Shown here piece by piece: positions 39,223 to 48,941 of a stretch of 64,000 bases of DNA. The notes under the pieces were generated by a model. It was not told the DNA's origin. It ran no database searches and saw nothing but the letters and a program-made list of their open reading frames with translations. The DNA comes from Acidobacteriota bacterium (GTDB taxonomy: Bacteria > Acidobacteriota > Terriglobia > Acidiferrales > UBA7541), in NCBI GenBank assembly GCA_003224085.1, contig QHYK01000048.1, forward strand, positions 1-64,000, in the 5' to 3' direction. A program made the translations under genes and the position numbers. Numbering within the stretch: the first letter of the stretch is position 1; each line of letters opens with the position of its first letter.

Positions 39223-39794
39223 GCCTTGCGCAGGGCCAGGGAGCTCCTGGAGCTTTCTTCATGCGCTGGCGCGTTCGCCTCGGTTATCCACTGGCCGCTC
39301 TCGTACTATGGCTTGCTCGCCCTTCTCCTCGGAGCATCTTCGTCGGTGGCTTGGTGGGAATGCTTGGCCTTTGGCTGCGCGGCTATGCCGCAGGCTATCT
39401 GCGCAAGCAGGAAGCTCTCGCCGTGACGGGCCCTTACGCCTATACGCGGAATCCTCTCTATTTTGGCAGCGCCATCCTGGCATTCGGCGCAGCGATCGCC
39501 ACGCGGTGGTGGGTCTCGGCATCTCTCCTACTTCTCTATTTTGCGGTTTTCTATTCGAGAGTGATGCGGCGCGAGGAGAGGGAGTTGCAGATGCGTTATG
39601 GCGCCGCGTTTGAAGAATATGCTCGTGCGGTTCCACGCTTCTTTCCGAGTTTGCGGCCTGCGAGAGTTTCGGAAGAATCTGCGTGCTCGTTCTCATTCGA
39701 GCAGTACAAAAAAAATCGTGAATGGCAGGCGGCCGTAGGCTTTTTACTGCTTCTCGGTGTTCTTGTTTTGATTTGGCATCTTCGCCAGCGTTGA
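39219..39794 (+). CDS. isoprenylcysteine carboxyl methyltransferase (ICMT)/PEMT-like membrane methyltransferase
   Basis: VTGPYAYTRNPLYFGSAILAFGAAIATRWW ... EERELQMRYGAAFEEYARAVPRFFP. Confidence 0.85.
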   Translation: MSLAQGQGAPGAFFMRWRVRLGYPLAALVLWLARPSPRSIFVGGLVGMLGLWLRGYAAGYLRKQEALAVTGPYAYTRNPLYFGSAILAFGAAIATRWWVSASLLLLYFAVFYSRVMRREERELQMRYGAAFEEYARAVPRFFPSLRPARVSEESACSFSFEQYKKNREWQAAVGFLLLLGVLVLIWHLRQR

Positions 39795-40030
39795 CACCAC
39801 AGTTTGTGCGCCAGGGCAAGCAACGTCCGTCAGTCAGAACGTGCACGGCGCCATCGCGATCTGTGCGCAGCAGATGTACGCCCGACGCCCTGCAACCGCT
39901 CCGGCAGTTCGGGACTTCTCCCACGGAAATAATTGCAATCCTCGGTTCGACGCACGGAGGAACTCTTGAGTTGTGGAGTTCTTACCACCGTGATGGTCAA
40001 TCAGTACCTGAGACCGCCATGTTTCCGGCC
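39790..40030 (-). pseudogene. frameshifted C-terminal remnant of a ComEC/Rec2 competence protein (metallo-beta-lactamase part)
   Basis: Minus-strand frame a: SQVLIDHHGGKNSTTQEFLRAS; frame b continues PRIAIISVGE...ASGVHLLRTDRDGAVHVLTDGR. Together they resemble the ComEC C-terminus, split across frames. Confidence 0.68.
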
Positions 40031-40096
40031 GGCTTTCGGCAAGCCCGAGTACGCCTCCGCAGGGGAAGGCTGCGGCAAGCGCAAGGGCCGGGAGCC

Positions 40097-41419
40097 TCAT
40101 GGAACTCTTCGCAACCTAACCAAAGTTTCGATATGAAATGTTTGCGGGAATAGATCAAACAGGTGCATCTCCGTGATTTCGTAGCGATGGCTTGGCGAAG
40201 CAATTTCTTTCAGCTTCCGCGCGGAATTCGTCAAAACTGCCAAATCGCGAGCCAGTGTGGACGGGTCGCAGGAGAGGTAGACAATTTCGTCCGCGCCAAG
40301 CTCTGCAAGATCCTTCGCCGCTGGTGCGCCCAGCCCCACGCGGGGGGGATCGAGTACAACAAGATCCGGCTTTTCCTTCGTCTTCTTCAAGAACGCTTCG
40401 GCATGTTCGTTGTGCGAGGTGACGGCCATTTTCGCTAGTTCCGCGTTTGCCTGGAGATCCCGCGTCGCGGCGAGATTAGCATCCACACTCACTACCTTCC
40501 CAAAAGTCTTCGCTAGCGGCAGCGTGAAGAATCCCACGCCTGCGTACAAATCCAGCGCTTGTTCGCCGCGCGCATTTGCGATAACGGTTTTCAGCAAGTC
40601 CTCGATAAGAAACCGGTTCACTTGAAAAAACGAAAGATGGCTGACGCGATATTGGTAGAGGTCGGTTTCCTGAGTCAGGTAGCCCGCGCCGCTCAATTCA
40701 AACTTGTTCTTTTTCTGATCCAGCAACAGCAAGCTCTCCAACTGTGGAAGCGCGTTGTGAAAAGCCGATGTCAACTCGGAGGCAGGTTTTGGAAACCTCT
40801 CAAAAGCCATGTTAAGCGCAACTTTTTCATCTCGTGAATCTGCAAACGCCTCGATCTCCTGCACGCCGCTAGGCAGCACACCTGATCGTGTCATGTCCTG
40901 AAGCTTCAAAAACGTCTGCGCGAGCAGCGGCGAAAGCACGGGACATTCGTCAATCGGCAGGACTACGGAACTCTCCGGCAAAAAATATCCGAGGGCCCGA
41001 GGCATTCCTCCTCGGACCGCCCACTGCGCACGGTTGCGGTAGCCATAAGGCGCAGCCGTGTGCTCCACAATCTCACCGGTCCATGAAATTCCGCCAAGCC
41101 GCGAAAGCGTTTCCCGCAAAATCTCCTTTTTCAGCCGCAACTGCTCGGAGGCGGAAATATGCTGGTAGTGACACCCACCGCATTTCTGAAAATGCGGGCA
41201 CGTTGGCCTGTCGCGTTCTTTTGCCGGAGAGGTGACCTCAAGTAGTTCTGCCCAAAGCAGTTTCTTTTGTTTCTTCCTGGTGGCTGCACGCACCTCTTCC
41301 CCAGGAAGGACATACGGCACAAACACGGTGTTGCCGTCGGCGTAGGCCAAGCCTTCGCCGCCATAAACCAGCTTTGCAATCGATAGTTTTAAGTCGTCGG
41401 GCATGTCGAGCTTTCCCAT
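40097..41419 (-). CDS. 23S rRNA (uracil-5-)-methyltransferase, RlmD/TrmA family
   Basis: TRAM domain, CPHFQKCGGCHYQH (Fe-S Cys motif), QALDLYAGVGFFTLPLA, DLVVLDPPRVGL, IVYLSCDPSTLARDL. Confidence 0.92.
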   Translation of the reverse strand: MGKLDMPDDLKLSIAKLVYGGEGLAYADGNTVFVPYVLPGEEVRAATRKKQKKLLWAELLEVTSPAKERDRPTCPHFQKCGGCHYQHISASEQLRLKKEILRETLSRLGGISWTGEIVEHTAAPYGYRNRAQWAVRGGMPRALGYFLPESSVVLPIDECPVLSPLLAQTFLKLQDMTRSGVLPSGVQEIEAFADSRDEKVALNMAFERFPKPASELTSAFHNALPQLESLLLLDQKKNKFELSGAGYLTQETDLYQYRVSHLSFFQVNRFLIEDLLKTVIANARGEQALDLYAGVGFFTLPLAKTFGKVVSVDANLAATRDLQANAELAKMAVTSHNEHAEAFLKKTKEKPDLVVLDPPRVGLGAPAAKDLAELGADEIVYLSCDPSTLARDLAVLTNSARKLKEIASPSHRYEITEMHLFDLFPQTFHIETLVRLRRVP

Positions 41420-41502
41420 TCTACGACACCCGGGTTAGGCAGGGCCAAGGTCGAGGCGGAACAGACCCCGGCAGTCAATCTAAGTGCTGTGAATACAATA
41501 GC

Positions 41503-42273
41503 TTAGTGAGGCACTTCCTCCCCGCTGCGCTTGCCCCCGGCTGTGTCAAAGTCAAGGAGGTAGAACAGACTCAAGCGCGGGAGGGCGAACTCTTCCAGCA
41601 ACCGCTTCTGGACGTACTGTTTTTCAACCAGAGCCAGTTGCGCAGCTTTCATCTTGCGGCGGTAAGTTGCGAGTTGCCCGTCCAATTCGCGGCGGATCTT
41701 CAGCATAAGGTCTTCCGGAGCGTGACTTATCAGCAGCGCTTGCGTCTTTTCATCCAGAACCGTGAAGCGTCGCTCTAAGTCTTCCAGATCCAGTGTTCCA
41801 GGCGTCTCCAGGAGAGTTGCCGTGGCCTCAAGCGATCTTCCGATTTCTGCCAGCGCCGCGGAGAGTTCTGGATGCGCGCTCCGGTGGTTTTCTGCCGCCT
41901 GTTTTATTTGCGCGACGTTCCGCTCAAAATACTTTTTCAGCTCTTCGCGCGAAAAAGTTTCTTTCGCTTGTCCTCGCGGCGATGCGGGCGTCTTGCCAGT
42001 TGACGCTTCCAGTTGTTCTTCAGCCGCCTCCAGGACAGCATCCGTGCAATATGCGAGGCTTTTGAGCGGTTTGCCAGCGCCGCGCCGGGACCTTCCATAG
42101 CTATCGAATGCGCGATCAATTCCTTTCAGCACCGCTTCCAACGGCACGCCCGCCTTCTGCCAAGCCTCCATGATGGCCCAATCGAGCGGCGACACCAGCA
42201 GGTGCGCTCCGCGCTTCTTCCAGAAGTATTCCTCGATTTCCGTGAAGTAATTGAAGTAGTTCCAGCCGTCCAT
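41503..42273 (-). CDS. conserved hypothetical protein, helical
   Basis: 256 aa intact ORF (MDGWNYFNYFTEIEEYFWKKRGAHLLVSPLDWAIMEAWQKAGVPLEAVLKGID...), between rlmD-like and coaX; function not recognised. Confidence 0.7.
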   Translation of the reverse strand: MDGWNYFNYFTEIEEYFWKKRGAHLLVSPLDWAIMEAWQKAGVPLEAVLKGIDRAFDSYGRSRRGAGKPLKSLAYCTDAVLEAAEEQLEASTGKTPASPRGQAKETFSREELKKYFERNVAQIKQAAENHRSAHPELSAALAEIGRSLEATATLLETPGTLDLEDLERRFTVLDEKTQALLISHAPEDLMLKIRRELDGQLATYRRKMKAAQLALVEKQYVQKRLLEEFALPRLSLFYLLDFDTAGGKRSGEEVPH

Positions 42274-42338
42274 TTTGTTGGTGAAGTGCAGAATGCATCA
42301 AATCAACTTACTGGGTGGGGTCCTCCCCGGCTTGCGCG

Positions 42339-43181
42339 CTACCTCTGCGCTTTCTTTACCGGAATCGCGCTCCGCGTCCCTTGCACCTCCGCTGCGGCGC
42401 TTTTCCCGTGCTCCACCGGCTGATTCTTCTCCCAGATCAACCGCAGTCCCGTCAGCGTCAGAAATTCATCGATATGCTCAATGTACTTTGATCCCTTGGC
42501 CACAAGTCGCGCCTGTCCTCCCGTCGCCACGACTTTTGCATTCTGGCCAAGCTCTTTTTTCATCCGCGCAAGCATTCCGTCCACCATATCGACGGCGCCA
42601 TAATACAAGCCTGCTTGCATGTGCGTGACGGTATTTGTCCCGATGACTTTCCCGGGGTCTTTAATTTCCACGCGGGGGAGTTTTGCGGCTCGGGAAAACA
42701 AGGCCTCCGCAGCGATTCCCAACCCCGGGGCGATGACGCCGCCTAGGTATTCTCCCTTTGGCGAAATCGCATCGAACGTGATCGCCGTCCCGAAATCCAC
42801 CACGATGCACGGCCCGGCGTACAAGTGAAACGCGGCCACGCCGTTCACGATGCGGTCCGCTCCCACTTCCGCGGGATTGTCCACCAGGACGGCCATGCCG
42901 GTCTTTACGCCCATTTCTACGAACAGCGCCTTCTTGCCCAAATAGACGCGCGACATCTCTCCCAGGGTCCAGTTCACCGGAGGCACCACTGAGCTGATGA
43001 TTACCCCCGTAATATCATTCCGGTCGAGCCCCGCCAGCGCGAACAAATTCCGCGTCAGCACGCCGTATTCGTCGACCGTCTGCTCGCGCGCCGTCGTTAA
43101 TCGCCAGTTCGCGATGAGGTCCACGCCGCGAAACACGCCCAGCACCGTGTTCGTGTTTCCCACGTCGATGGTCAGCAGCAT
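42339..43181 (-). CDS. coaX: type III pantothenate kinase
   Basis: MLLTIDVGNTNTVLGVFRG, GADRIVNGVAAFHLY, CIVVDFGTAITFDAIS. Confidence 0.96.
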   Translation of the reverse strand: MLLTIDVGNTNTVLGVFRGVDLIANWRLTTAREQTVDEYGVLTRNLFALAGLDRNDITGVIISSVVPPVNWTLGEMSRVYLGKKALFVEMGVKTGMAVLVDNPAEVGADRIVNGVAAFHLYAGPCIVVDFGTAITFDAISPKGEYLGGVIAPGLGIAAEALFSRAAKLPRVEIKDPGKVIGTNTVTHMQAGLYYGAVDMVDGMLARMKKELGQNAKVVATGGQARLVAKGSKYIEHIDEFLTLTGLRLIWEKNQPVEHGKSAAAEVQGTRSAIPVKKAQR

Positions 43182-44186
43182 CTACCGCGCCTCCGCCACG
43201 TCCCCCGCAATCACGGTGACGACGTGCCCGTCGTCGCGCTCCACTTGGAGCAATCCTTCGGGTCCCAAACCCACGGTCGTGCCCAGATAGCTCTCCGTAC
43301 CGTTGGTCACTCGCACGCGCTTGCCATGCGCATAACTCGAGAGTACTTCGAAGCGCTTCACCACGCTTGACACTCCTTCGCGCACGAACCGATTGTAGTC
43401 GCTCTCGAATTCGCGCAGCAACCGCACGAGCGATTCCATGCGCGATTGCGTTTTTCCCGTTTCCTGGCGCAGGGAAGTCGCAACATTGGCAAGCTCAGCG
43501 GGGAATCTCTCTTGGTTCACGTTCAAGCCGATCCCCACCACCACAAATCGCACCTGCCCCGGATCGGCGTGCATTTCTGTTAGAATGCCGCCGGCCTTTT
43601 TCCCTCGAATCATCAAGTCATTCGGCCACTTCAAATCCACGGTGAGGCCCGTAACCGCCTCCACCGCGGCATGCGCCGAGAGTCCCGCGATCATGGTCAG
43701 AATCGGAGCCTGCACGGGCGCCAACTTTGGCCGCAGCAGCAACGTCATGTAAATCCCCGTTGCGCGCTCGGAGTGCCACGTGCGCCCCGCGCGTCCTCGT
43801 CCTCCGGTTTGCTCTTCTGCCAGGACAACTACACCTTCTGGTTCGCCCGCCTCCCCCAATTCAAACGCCACGCGATTCGTCGAATCCGTCTTGAAAAAGT
43901 GATAGATGCGCTTGCCGAAAAGGCTGCCTTTCAACCGCTTCTTCAACTCGTCAGCTGTAAGAATGTCAGGAACTTTTTCGAGGAAATAACCCGTGGCGGC
44001 GCGGCCCCTGACCTTTACGCCATGCTCCCGAAGCCGCTCGACCCAGCGCCACACCGCGGACCGGGACACGCCGATCTCCCGGGCAATGCGCGCTCCGCTG
44101 ATGGCAATGGTGGCGTTTTCCGACAGGAGGCGCAGCAGCCCCGCCACTCTCCGGTCCGTCGTTCCGGGCAAGGGTTCTGGATTCAT
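43182..44186 (-). CDS. birA: biotin--[acetyl-CoA-carboxylase] ligase / BirA with HTH
   Basis: N-terminal HTH, EEQTGGRGRAGRTWHS, LKWPNDLMIRGKKAGGIL, VVVGIGLNVN. Confidence 0.95.
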   Translation of the reverse strand: MNPEPLPGTTDRRVAGLLRLLSENATIAISGARIAREIGVSRSAVWRWVERLREHGVKVRGRAATGYFLEKVPDILTADELKKRLKGSLFGKRIYHFFKTDSTNRVAFELGEAGEPEGVVVLAEEQTGGRGRAGRTWHSERATGIYMTLLLRPKLAPVQAPILTMIAGLSAHAAVEAVTGLTVDLKWPNDLMIRGKKAGGILTEMHADPGQVRFVVVGIGLNVNQERFPAELANVATSLRQETGKTQSRMESLVRLLREFESDYNRFVREGVSSVVKRFEVLSSYAHGKRVRVTNGTESYLGTTVGLGPEGLLQVERDDGHVVTVIAGDVAEAR

Positions 44187-44219
44187 GGGGATATCGTCGC
44201 GCTCGTGCGCCGCCTAAGC

Positions 44220-45152
44220 TTACGTTTCCTCGACGCCGTCCACAAGCAGGCTGAGGTTCGCCGCGGGGGCCGAGTGCGTCAGGATTCCAGAAGAGAGAAA
44301 ATCCGCCCCGGCCTTGGCATAAGCATGCGCATTTTCAAGCGTAATCCCGCCGGAAATCTCGATCACGCACTCGGGGCACATTCCGCGCGCAATCCTCACG
44401 CACTCCGCCGCGCGCTCCGCCGTCATGTTGTCGAGCAACACGGCTTCCGCGCCCGCTCCCAGCCCTTCGATCAATTCACGTTCGTTCCGCACCTCAATCT
44501 GGACGGTCAGGGGGCCGGGTCCCACAACCTCCGGATCCAGTCCGGCCGCATCGTAAGCGCTAGCCGTTCGCGGCGGGGCCGATTTAGGCGCGACATAGGT
44601 GTGCGCCTTGTCCAGCGCTACTTTGATTCCACCTGCTAGGGCGATGTGATTCTCTTTCAACAGAATGGCATCGTAGAGCCCCAAGCGGTGATTCATCCCG
44701 CCGCCCATTTTCACGGCGTATTTGTCCAGGACGCGTAAACCTGGGGTGGTTTTTCGCGTGTCGCGAATTCGCGTCTTGGTGGCCGCCAGCTGCTCCACAA
44801 ATCGCCGCGTGTACGTAGCAATTCCGCAAAGATGTGATAGAAAATTGAGCGCTGTTCGCTCACCGGTCAAAATCGCTGCCGCGTTTCCCCGCATTTGCAC
44901 CAGCTTCGCGCCAGGTTCGACGAACGAGCCGTCCGCGTGCAGGCAGACGACTTCCATCTCGGGGTCCAGCGCGCGAAACACGTTTTCCGCCAGCGGTAAT
45001 CCCGCGCAAACCAGCGTTTGCCGCGCCAGGATGTGCGCGCGCGCCAAGGCGTTTGGCGGAATCGTTGCCGCCGTGCTCGCGTCCCCCGAACCGATGTCTT
45101 CGGCCAGGGCGTTTCGAACGATATTCTCGATTTCTTCCGAGTGCCAGTTCAC
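44220..45152 (-). CDS. nadC: nicotinate-nucleotide diphosphorylase (carboxylating)
   Basis: EDIGSGDASTAATIPPN, LNFLSHLCGIATYTRRFV, TRIRDTRKTTPGLRVLDKYAVKMGGGMNHRLGLYDAILLKENH; GTG start. Confidence 0.96.
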   Translation of the reverse strand: MNWHSEEIENIVRNALAEDIGSGDASTAATIPPNALARAHILARQTLVCAGLPLAENVFRALDPEMEVVCLHADGSFVEPGAKLVQMRGNAAAILTGERTALNFLSHLCGIATYTRRFVEQLAATKTRIRDTRKTTPGLRVLDKYAVKMGGGMNHRLGLYDAILLKENHIALAGGIKVALDKAHTYVAPKSAPPRTASAYDAAGLDPEVVGPGPLTVQIEVRNERELIEGLGAGAEAVLLDNMTAERAAECVRIARGMCPECVIEISGGITLENAHAYAKAGADFLSSGILTHSAPAANLSLLVDGVEET

Positions 45153-47872
45153 GAGGTGCCGGCCGCCTGACTCCCTGCCTCCAGGTCTCTCAGCCGCTTC
45201 CGCAATTTATCCAGCTCAACTTTTTGTTGCGCCAACGTTGCTTCCAGCCCCTTGATAATTTTCTCCGGCGCACGGCTGCGAAAGGTTTGGTCTCCGAGCT
45301 GCCTTTCTTTTGACGCGATAGCTTTCTCCAACCCTTCGATCTCTTTCTTCAGCCGCGCCTTCTCCGCGCCCGCGTCCACGGTCTCCGAATACGCCACGCG
45401 CACATCGAACGTCGCGGTCGAGCGCACTGCTCCACTCTTGGCGTCAAACTTATCCTTTGGAACGATACGCAAGTCCGACAAAACAGCGAATCGTTCCACG
45501 GCCTCGCGGTTGGTTTGTATTAAGGCGCCCATAGCGCGGTCGATCGTGGAGAAATCCGCCGGCACCTTCTTCTTGGCGTCCACCTTGAGTTCCGCCCGGA
45601 TTGCCCGCAATGCCGTCACGACTTCCTGAATCCGCGCCACTTCGCGAAGAGCCTCCGCGTTCTTCCATGGCGGCTGTGCCTCCGGGAGGCGGTCCAGCGC
45701 AATCGACTTCGCTCCCGCCAGTTGCGGCAATTGATGCCACAGCTCTTCTGTCAAGAACGGCATGAACGGATGCAGCAGGCGTAGAGCTGCGTTGAACGCG
45801 GCGAACAAATTCTTCCACGCCACGCTCGCGCGTTCTCGGTCCGCACTTTGCAATTCCGGCTTGACCCATTCGATGTACCAGTCGCAGAAGTCGCCCCAGA
45901 AAAACTGGTAAACGCTCTGGGCGGCTTCGTGAAACCGGTAATTCTCGAGCGCGTCGTTGACCGTTTCGATGGTGGTCGCCAGTCTAGCGAAAAGCCAAGC
46001 GTCCACCAGCGGAAGTTTTCCGCCAACAGCGTAGGGCGCTTTTGCGCGAATCTCCGGCCCCGCCAGCTCTTCTAAGTTTGCCCCACCTTGCTCATACTTC
46101 TCCAAATTTACGAACAAGAACCGCGCGGCGTTCCAAATTTTGTTGGCAAAATTCCGTGAACTGGCCAGGCGGTCTTCCGAAAGGATGATGTCCGTTCCGG
46201 GCGCTGCCATTGACGCCAGGCAGAAGCGCATCGCGTCCGTTCCGTACTGCTGGTTGAGCTCCACTGGATCCAGCCCAGTACCTTTGGATTTCGACATTTT
46301 CTCGCCGCTTCCCGTGCGCACCAGCGAGTGCAAGTACACTGCGCGGAAGGGAACCTTGCCCGTGAAATGAATCCCCAGCATGATCATCCGCGCGACCCAG
46401 AAAAACAGGATGTCGTATCCGGTGATCAGCAGGGTTGTCGGATAGTAGGTCTTGAAGTCTTCGGTTTGCTCCGGCCAGCCCAGCGTCGAGAACGGCCACA
46501 ATCCCGAGCTGAACCACGTATCTAGAACGTCGGGATCCTGCTCCAGGTTCGGCGACCCGCACGCCGCGCACTTTGCGGGAGTCTCCCGCGCCACCGTGAC
46601 ATGTTTATTTTCTTTGCAGTACCACGCGGGAATGCGGTGCCCCCACCAAAGTTGCCGCGATATGGTCCAATCGCGGATGTTCGTCATCCAGTTGAAATAT
46701 TCCGTACGCCGGTTTTCCGGCACGATCAGAATGTCTCCGCTTTCGACTGCAGCAATCGCCGGCTCTGCCAGCGGCTTCATTTTGCAAAACCACTGTGTGG
46801 AAAGGCGCGGTTCCACCACCGTTTTGCTTCGTTCGCAAAGTCCGATCGCGTTGGCATGTTCCGTAATTTTCTCGAGCAAGCCTTGCGCTTTCAAATCCTC
46901 CACGACCTTTTTCCGAGCGGCAAACCGGTCCAGTCCTGCGTACGCGCCGGCATTCGCGTTCATGTGCGCGTCGTCAGTCATCACGTCGATTTCCTCGAGG
47001 TTGTGCCGCTTGCCCATTTCAAGGTCATTTGGATCGTGCGCGGGCGTAATCTTCACGGCGCCCGTCCCGAATTCGCGGTCGACCGCCTCATCGGCAATGA
47101 TGGCAATCTCGCGGTTCATCAGCGGTAGCAAGGCCTTCTTCCCAACAAGGTGCTTGTACCGTTCGTCTTCTGGATGCACGGCGACCGCCGTGTCTCCGAG
47201 CATCGTTTCCGGCCGTGTGGTCGCCACCGTCAGAAACTGCTTCGTTCCGACGACCGGATACTTGATGTGCCACAAATGGCCCTGCCGCTCCTCGTGGACC
47301 ACTTCCAGGTCGCTGAGTACGGTCAGGCAGTCCGGGCACCAGTTCACCAGCCGCTTCTCGCGGTAAATTAGCTTCTCTTCGTACAGCCGGACGAAAACCT
47401 CCCGCACTTTGCGGGACATCTCCGGCGACAGGGTGAACTTCTCCCTGGTCCAGTCACAGCTTTCTCCAATTCCCCTCATCTGCTGCGTGATCTGTCCGCC
47501 TGCTTCTTCCTTCCATTTCCACACTTGTTTCTCAAATTCTTCACGTCCCAACTTCTGATAATTGATCCCTTGGTCTGCAAGGTATTTCACGACAACCCGT
47601 TGCGTCGAAATTCCGGCGTGGTCCGTCCCGGGCAAATAGAGCGTGTTGTACCCGCGCATCCGGTGCCAGCGCGTGAGTACATCAATCTGCGTATGCTCCA
47701 GCATGTGGCCGATATGCAGGGAACCGGTCACATTCGGCGGTGGAATGACAATGGAAAACACCGGTCCGCGCGCTCGCGGGTCGGCCTTGAAAAGGGCCTC
47801 TTTCACCCAGAATTCGGCCCAGCGCGGTTCAATCCGCTGCGGTTCGTACGCTTTGGCGATTTCACGAGCCAT
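45149..47872 (-). CDS. valS: valyl-tRNA synthetase
   Basis: FSIVIPPPNVTGSLHIGHMLEHTQIDVLTRWHRMRGYNTLYLPGTDHAGI, GEKMSKSKGTGLDP, C-terminal coiled coil. Confidence 0.98.
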   Translation of the reverse strand: MAREIAKAYEPQRIEPRWAEFWVKEALFKADPRARGPVFSIVIPPPNVTGSLHIGHMLEHTQIDVLTRWHRMRGYNTLYLPGTDHAGISTQRVVVKYLADQGINYQKLGREEFEKQVWKWKEEAGGQITQQMRGIGESCDWTREKFTLSPEMSRKVREVFVRLYEEKLIYREKRLVNWCPDCLTVLSDLEVVHEERQGHLWHIKYPVVGTKQFLTVATTRPETMLGDTAVAVHPEDERYKHLVGKKALLPLMNREIAIIADEAVDREFGTGAVKITPAHDPNDLEMGKRHNLEEIDVMTDDAHMNANAGAYAGLDRFAARKKVVEDLKAQGLLEKITEHANAIGLCERSKTVVEPRLSTQWFCKMKPLAEPAIAAVESGDILIVPENRRTEYFNWMTNIRDWTISRQLWWGHRIPAWYCKENKHVTVARETPAKCAACGSPNLEQDPDVLDTWFSSGLWPFSTLGWPEQTEDFKTYYPTTLLITGYDILFFWVARMIMLGIHFTGKVPFRAVYLHSLVRTGSGEKMSKSKGTGLDPVELNQQYGTDAMRFCLASMAAPGTDIILSEDRLASSRNFANKIWNAARFLFVNLEKYEQGGANLEELAGPEIRAKAPYAVGGKLPLVDAWLFARLATTIETVNDALENYRFHEAAQSVYQFFWGDFCDWYIEWVKPELQSADRERASVAWKNLFAAFNAALRLLHPFMPFLTEELWHQLPQLAGAKSIALDRLPEAQPPWKNAEALREVARIQEVVTALRAIRAELKVDAKKKVPADFSTIDRAMGALIQTNREAVERFAVLSDLRIVPKDKFDAKSGAVRSTATFDVRVAYSETVDAGAEKARLKKEIEGLEKAIASKERQLGDQTFRSRAPEKIIKGLEATLAQQKVELDKLRKRLRDLEAGSQAAGTS

Positions 47873-48743
47873 TCCGTGTGGCTTCTCCTACTTTGACGAG
47901 CGTTCTTCCATGCCACTTGCACTTGTATTCCAACATACGAACGAACTCGCCGAAGCCCGCATCCAAGATGGCTCTAGCTAAGCGGCGATTCTTAAGTAGG
48001 TTCTTGGTGCCGAGCGTCTCAACCATAATCACTTGGTTTTTGTGAATCAGTTGAGTGCTCAATTTCTGAAGAAAATCCGTGCGCAGATCGGTTACTCGCT
48101 GACAAATATGAGCCACCCTGCTACGCGCCTTCTCGCGGTTCTTAGAACCCTGCTCACAACGCTTTTGGGCGGTGCAGAGCTTTGACAGTGCCGCCAACAA
48201 AGGACGAGGCAACCACACCTGAGACCACCTTCTTCCATTGAACGCCTTGGTGTTCATGTCCACCGATAGGCGATGGCTCGCGGGGCCTACAACAGGCAAC
48301 GGCTGCTCTACTTGGAACGAAACATAATATCGGCCTGCAGGCGTCATGCTCAGCACAACAGAGGATGGCTCGCCGCTTAACGTCGGTGGTTTTACTTTAT
48401 CCGGACGCTTACCCATCAAGGAGTCGAACCAATTCCTGTACGCGGTATCTAAAGCACACCCGGTCTGCTGTAACGATGGGGCGCTGACTTCGCGGAGCCA
48501 AGGCAACGCGGTCTTTATTCTAGCAGCTGCCACCCCGTTGGGGTGGTTATGCGACCTTGAAACTCGATCCCGAGGCCTATTGATTCCAAAAGACTTAAAA
48601 TCGAGTTTCTGAGGAGGTATCAAATTGAAGAGACGCTCGGCAACCTTATCCACAAGCACTTTACGACGGCACTTCGGACACCAAACAACATGGTATTTGC
48701 TGCTGTAAACGACGTTGTGATTGGACTTGTATCCTAGCATCAT
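47862..48743 (-). pseudogene. chimeric TnpA(N-terminus)-TnpB(middle) ORF, internally deleted and C-terminally truncated
   Basis: YKSNHNVVYSSKYHVVWCPKCRRKVLVDKVAERL (TnpA) joined to WLREVSAPSLQQTGCALDTAYRNWFDSL...VIMVETLGTKNLLKNRRLARAILDAGFGEFVRMLEYKCKWHGRTLVKVG (TnpB). Confidence 0.85.
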
Positions 48744-48850
48744 AAGGGCCTTATAGCCCTTCGCTTTTCTTTCGTAAATAGTTTTCTAGAAGCCTTATAT
48801 CCCCATGCCTGAAGGCAGGGGGCTTTACGGCTCCCCTCGGTAATCCTCGA
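47876..48850 (-). mobile_element. decayed IS200/IS605-family element (left end plus TnpA-TnpB fusion fragment)
   Basis: Subterminal hairpin, then a chimeric ORF whose N-terminus is TnpA-like and whose remainder is TnpB-like; the right part is missing and the fragment ends at the valS start. Confidence 0.82.
48801..48821 (-). repeat. IS200/IS605 left-end subterminal hairpin
   Basis: CCCC-A-TGCCT-GA-AGGCA-GGGG imperfect palindrome about 60 bp upstream of the TnpA-like ATG. Confidence 0.7.
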
Positions 48851-48941
48851 CTATACGGGGCGAAAAGCTATGACGTCAATTCGGGGGGAGTCTGGAGAGA
48901 GAATCGCAAACTTCATAGCCAGCGGTTGCCAGGGCGGGGAA

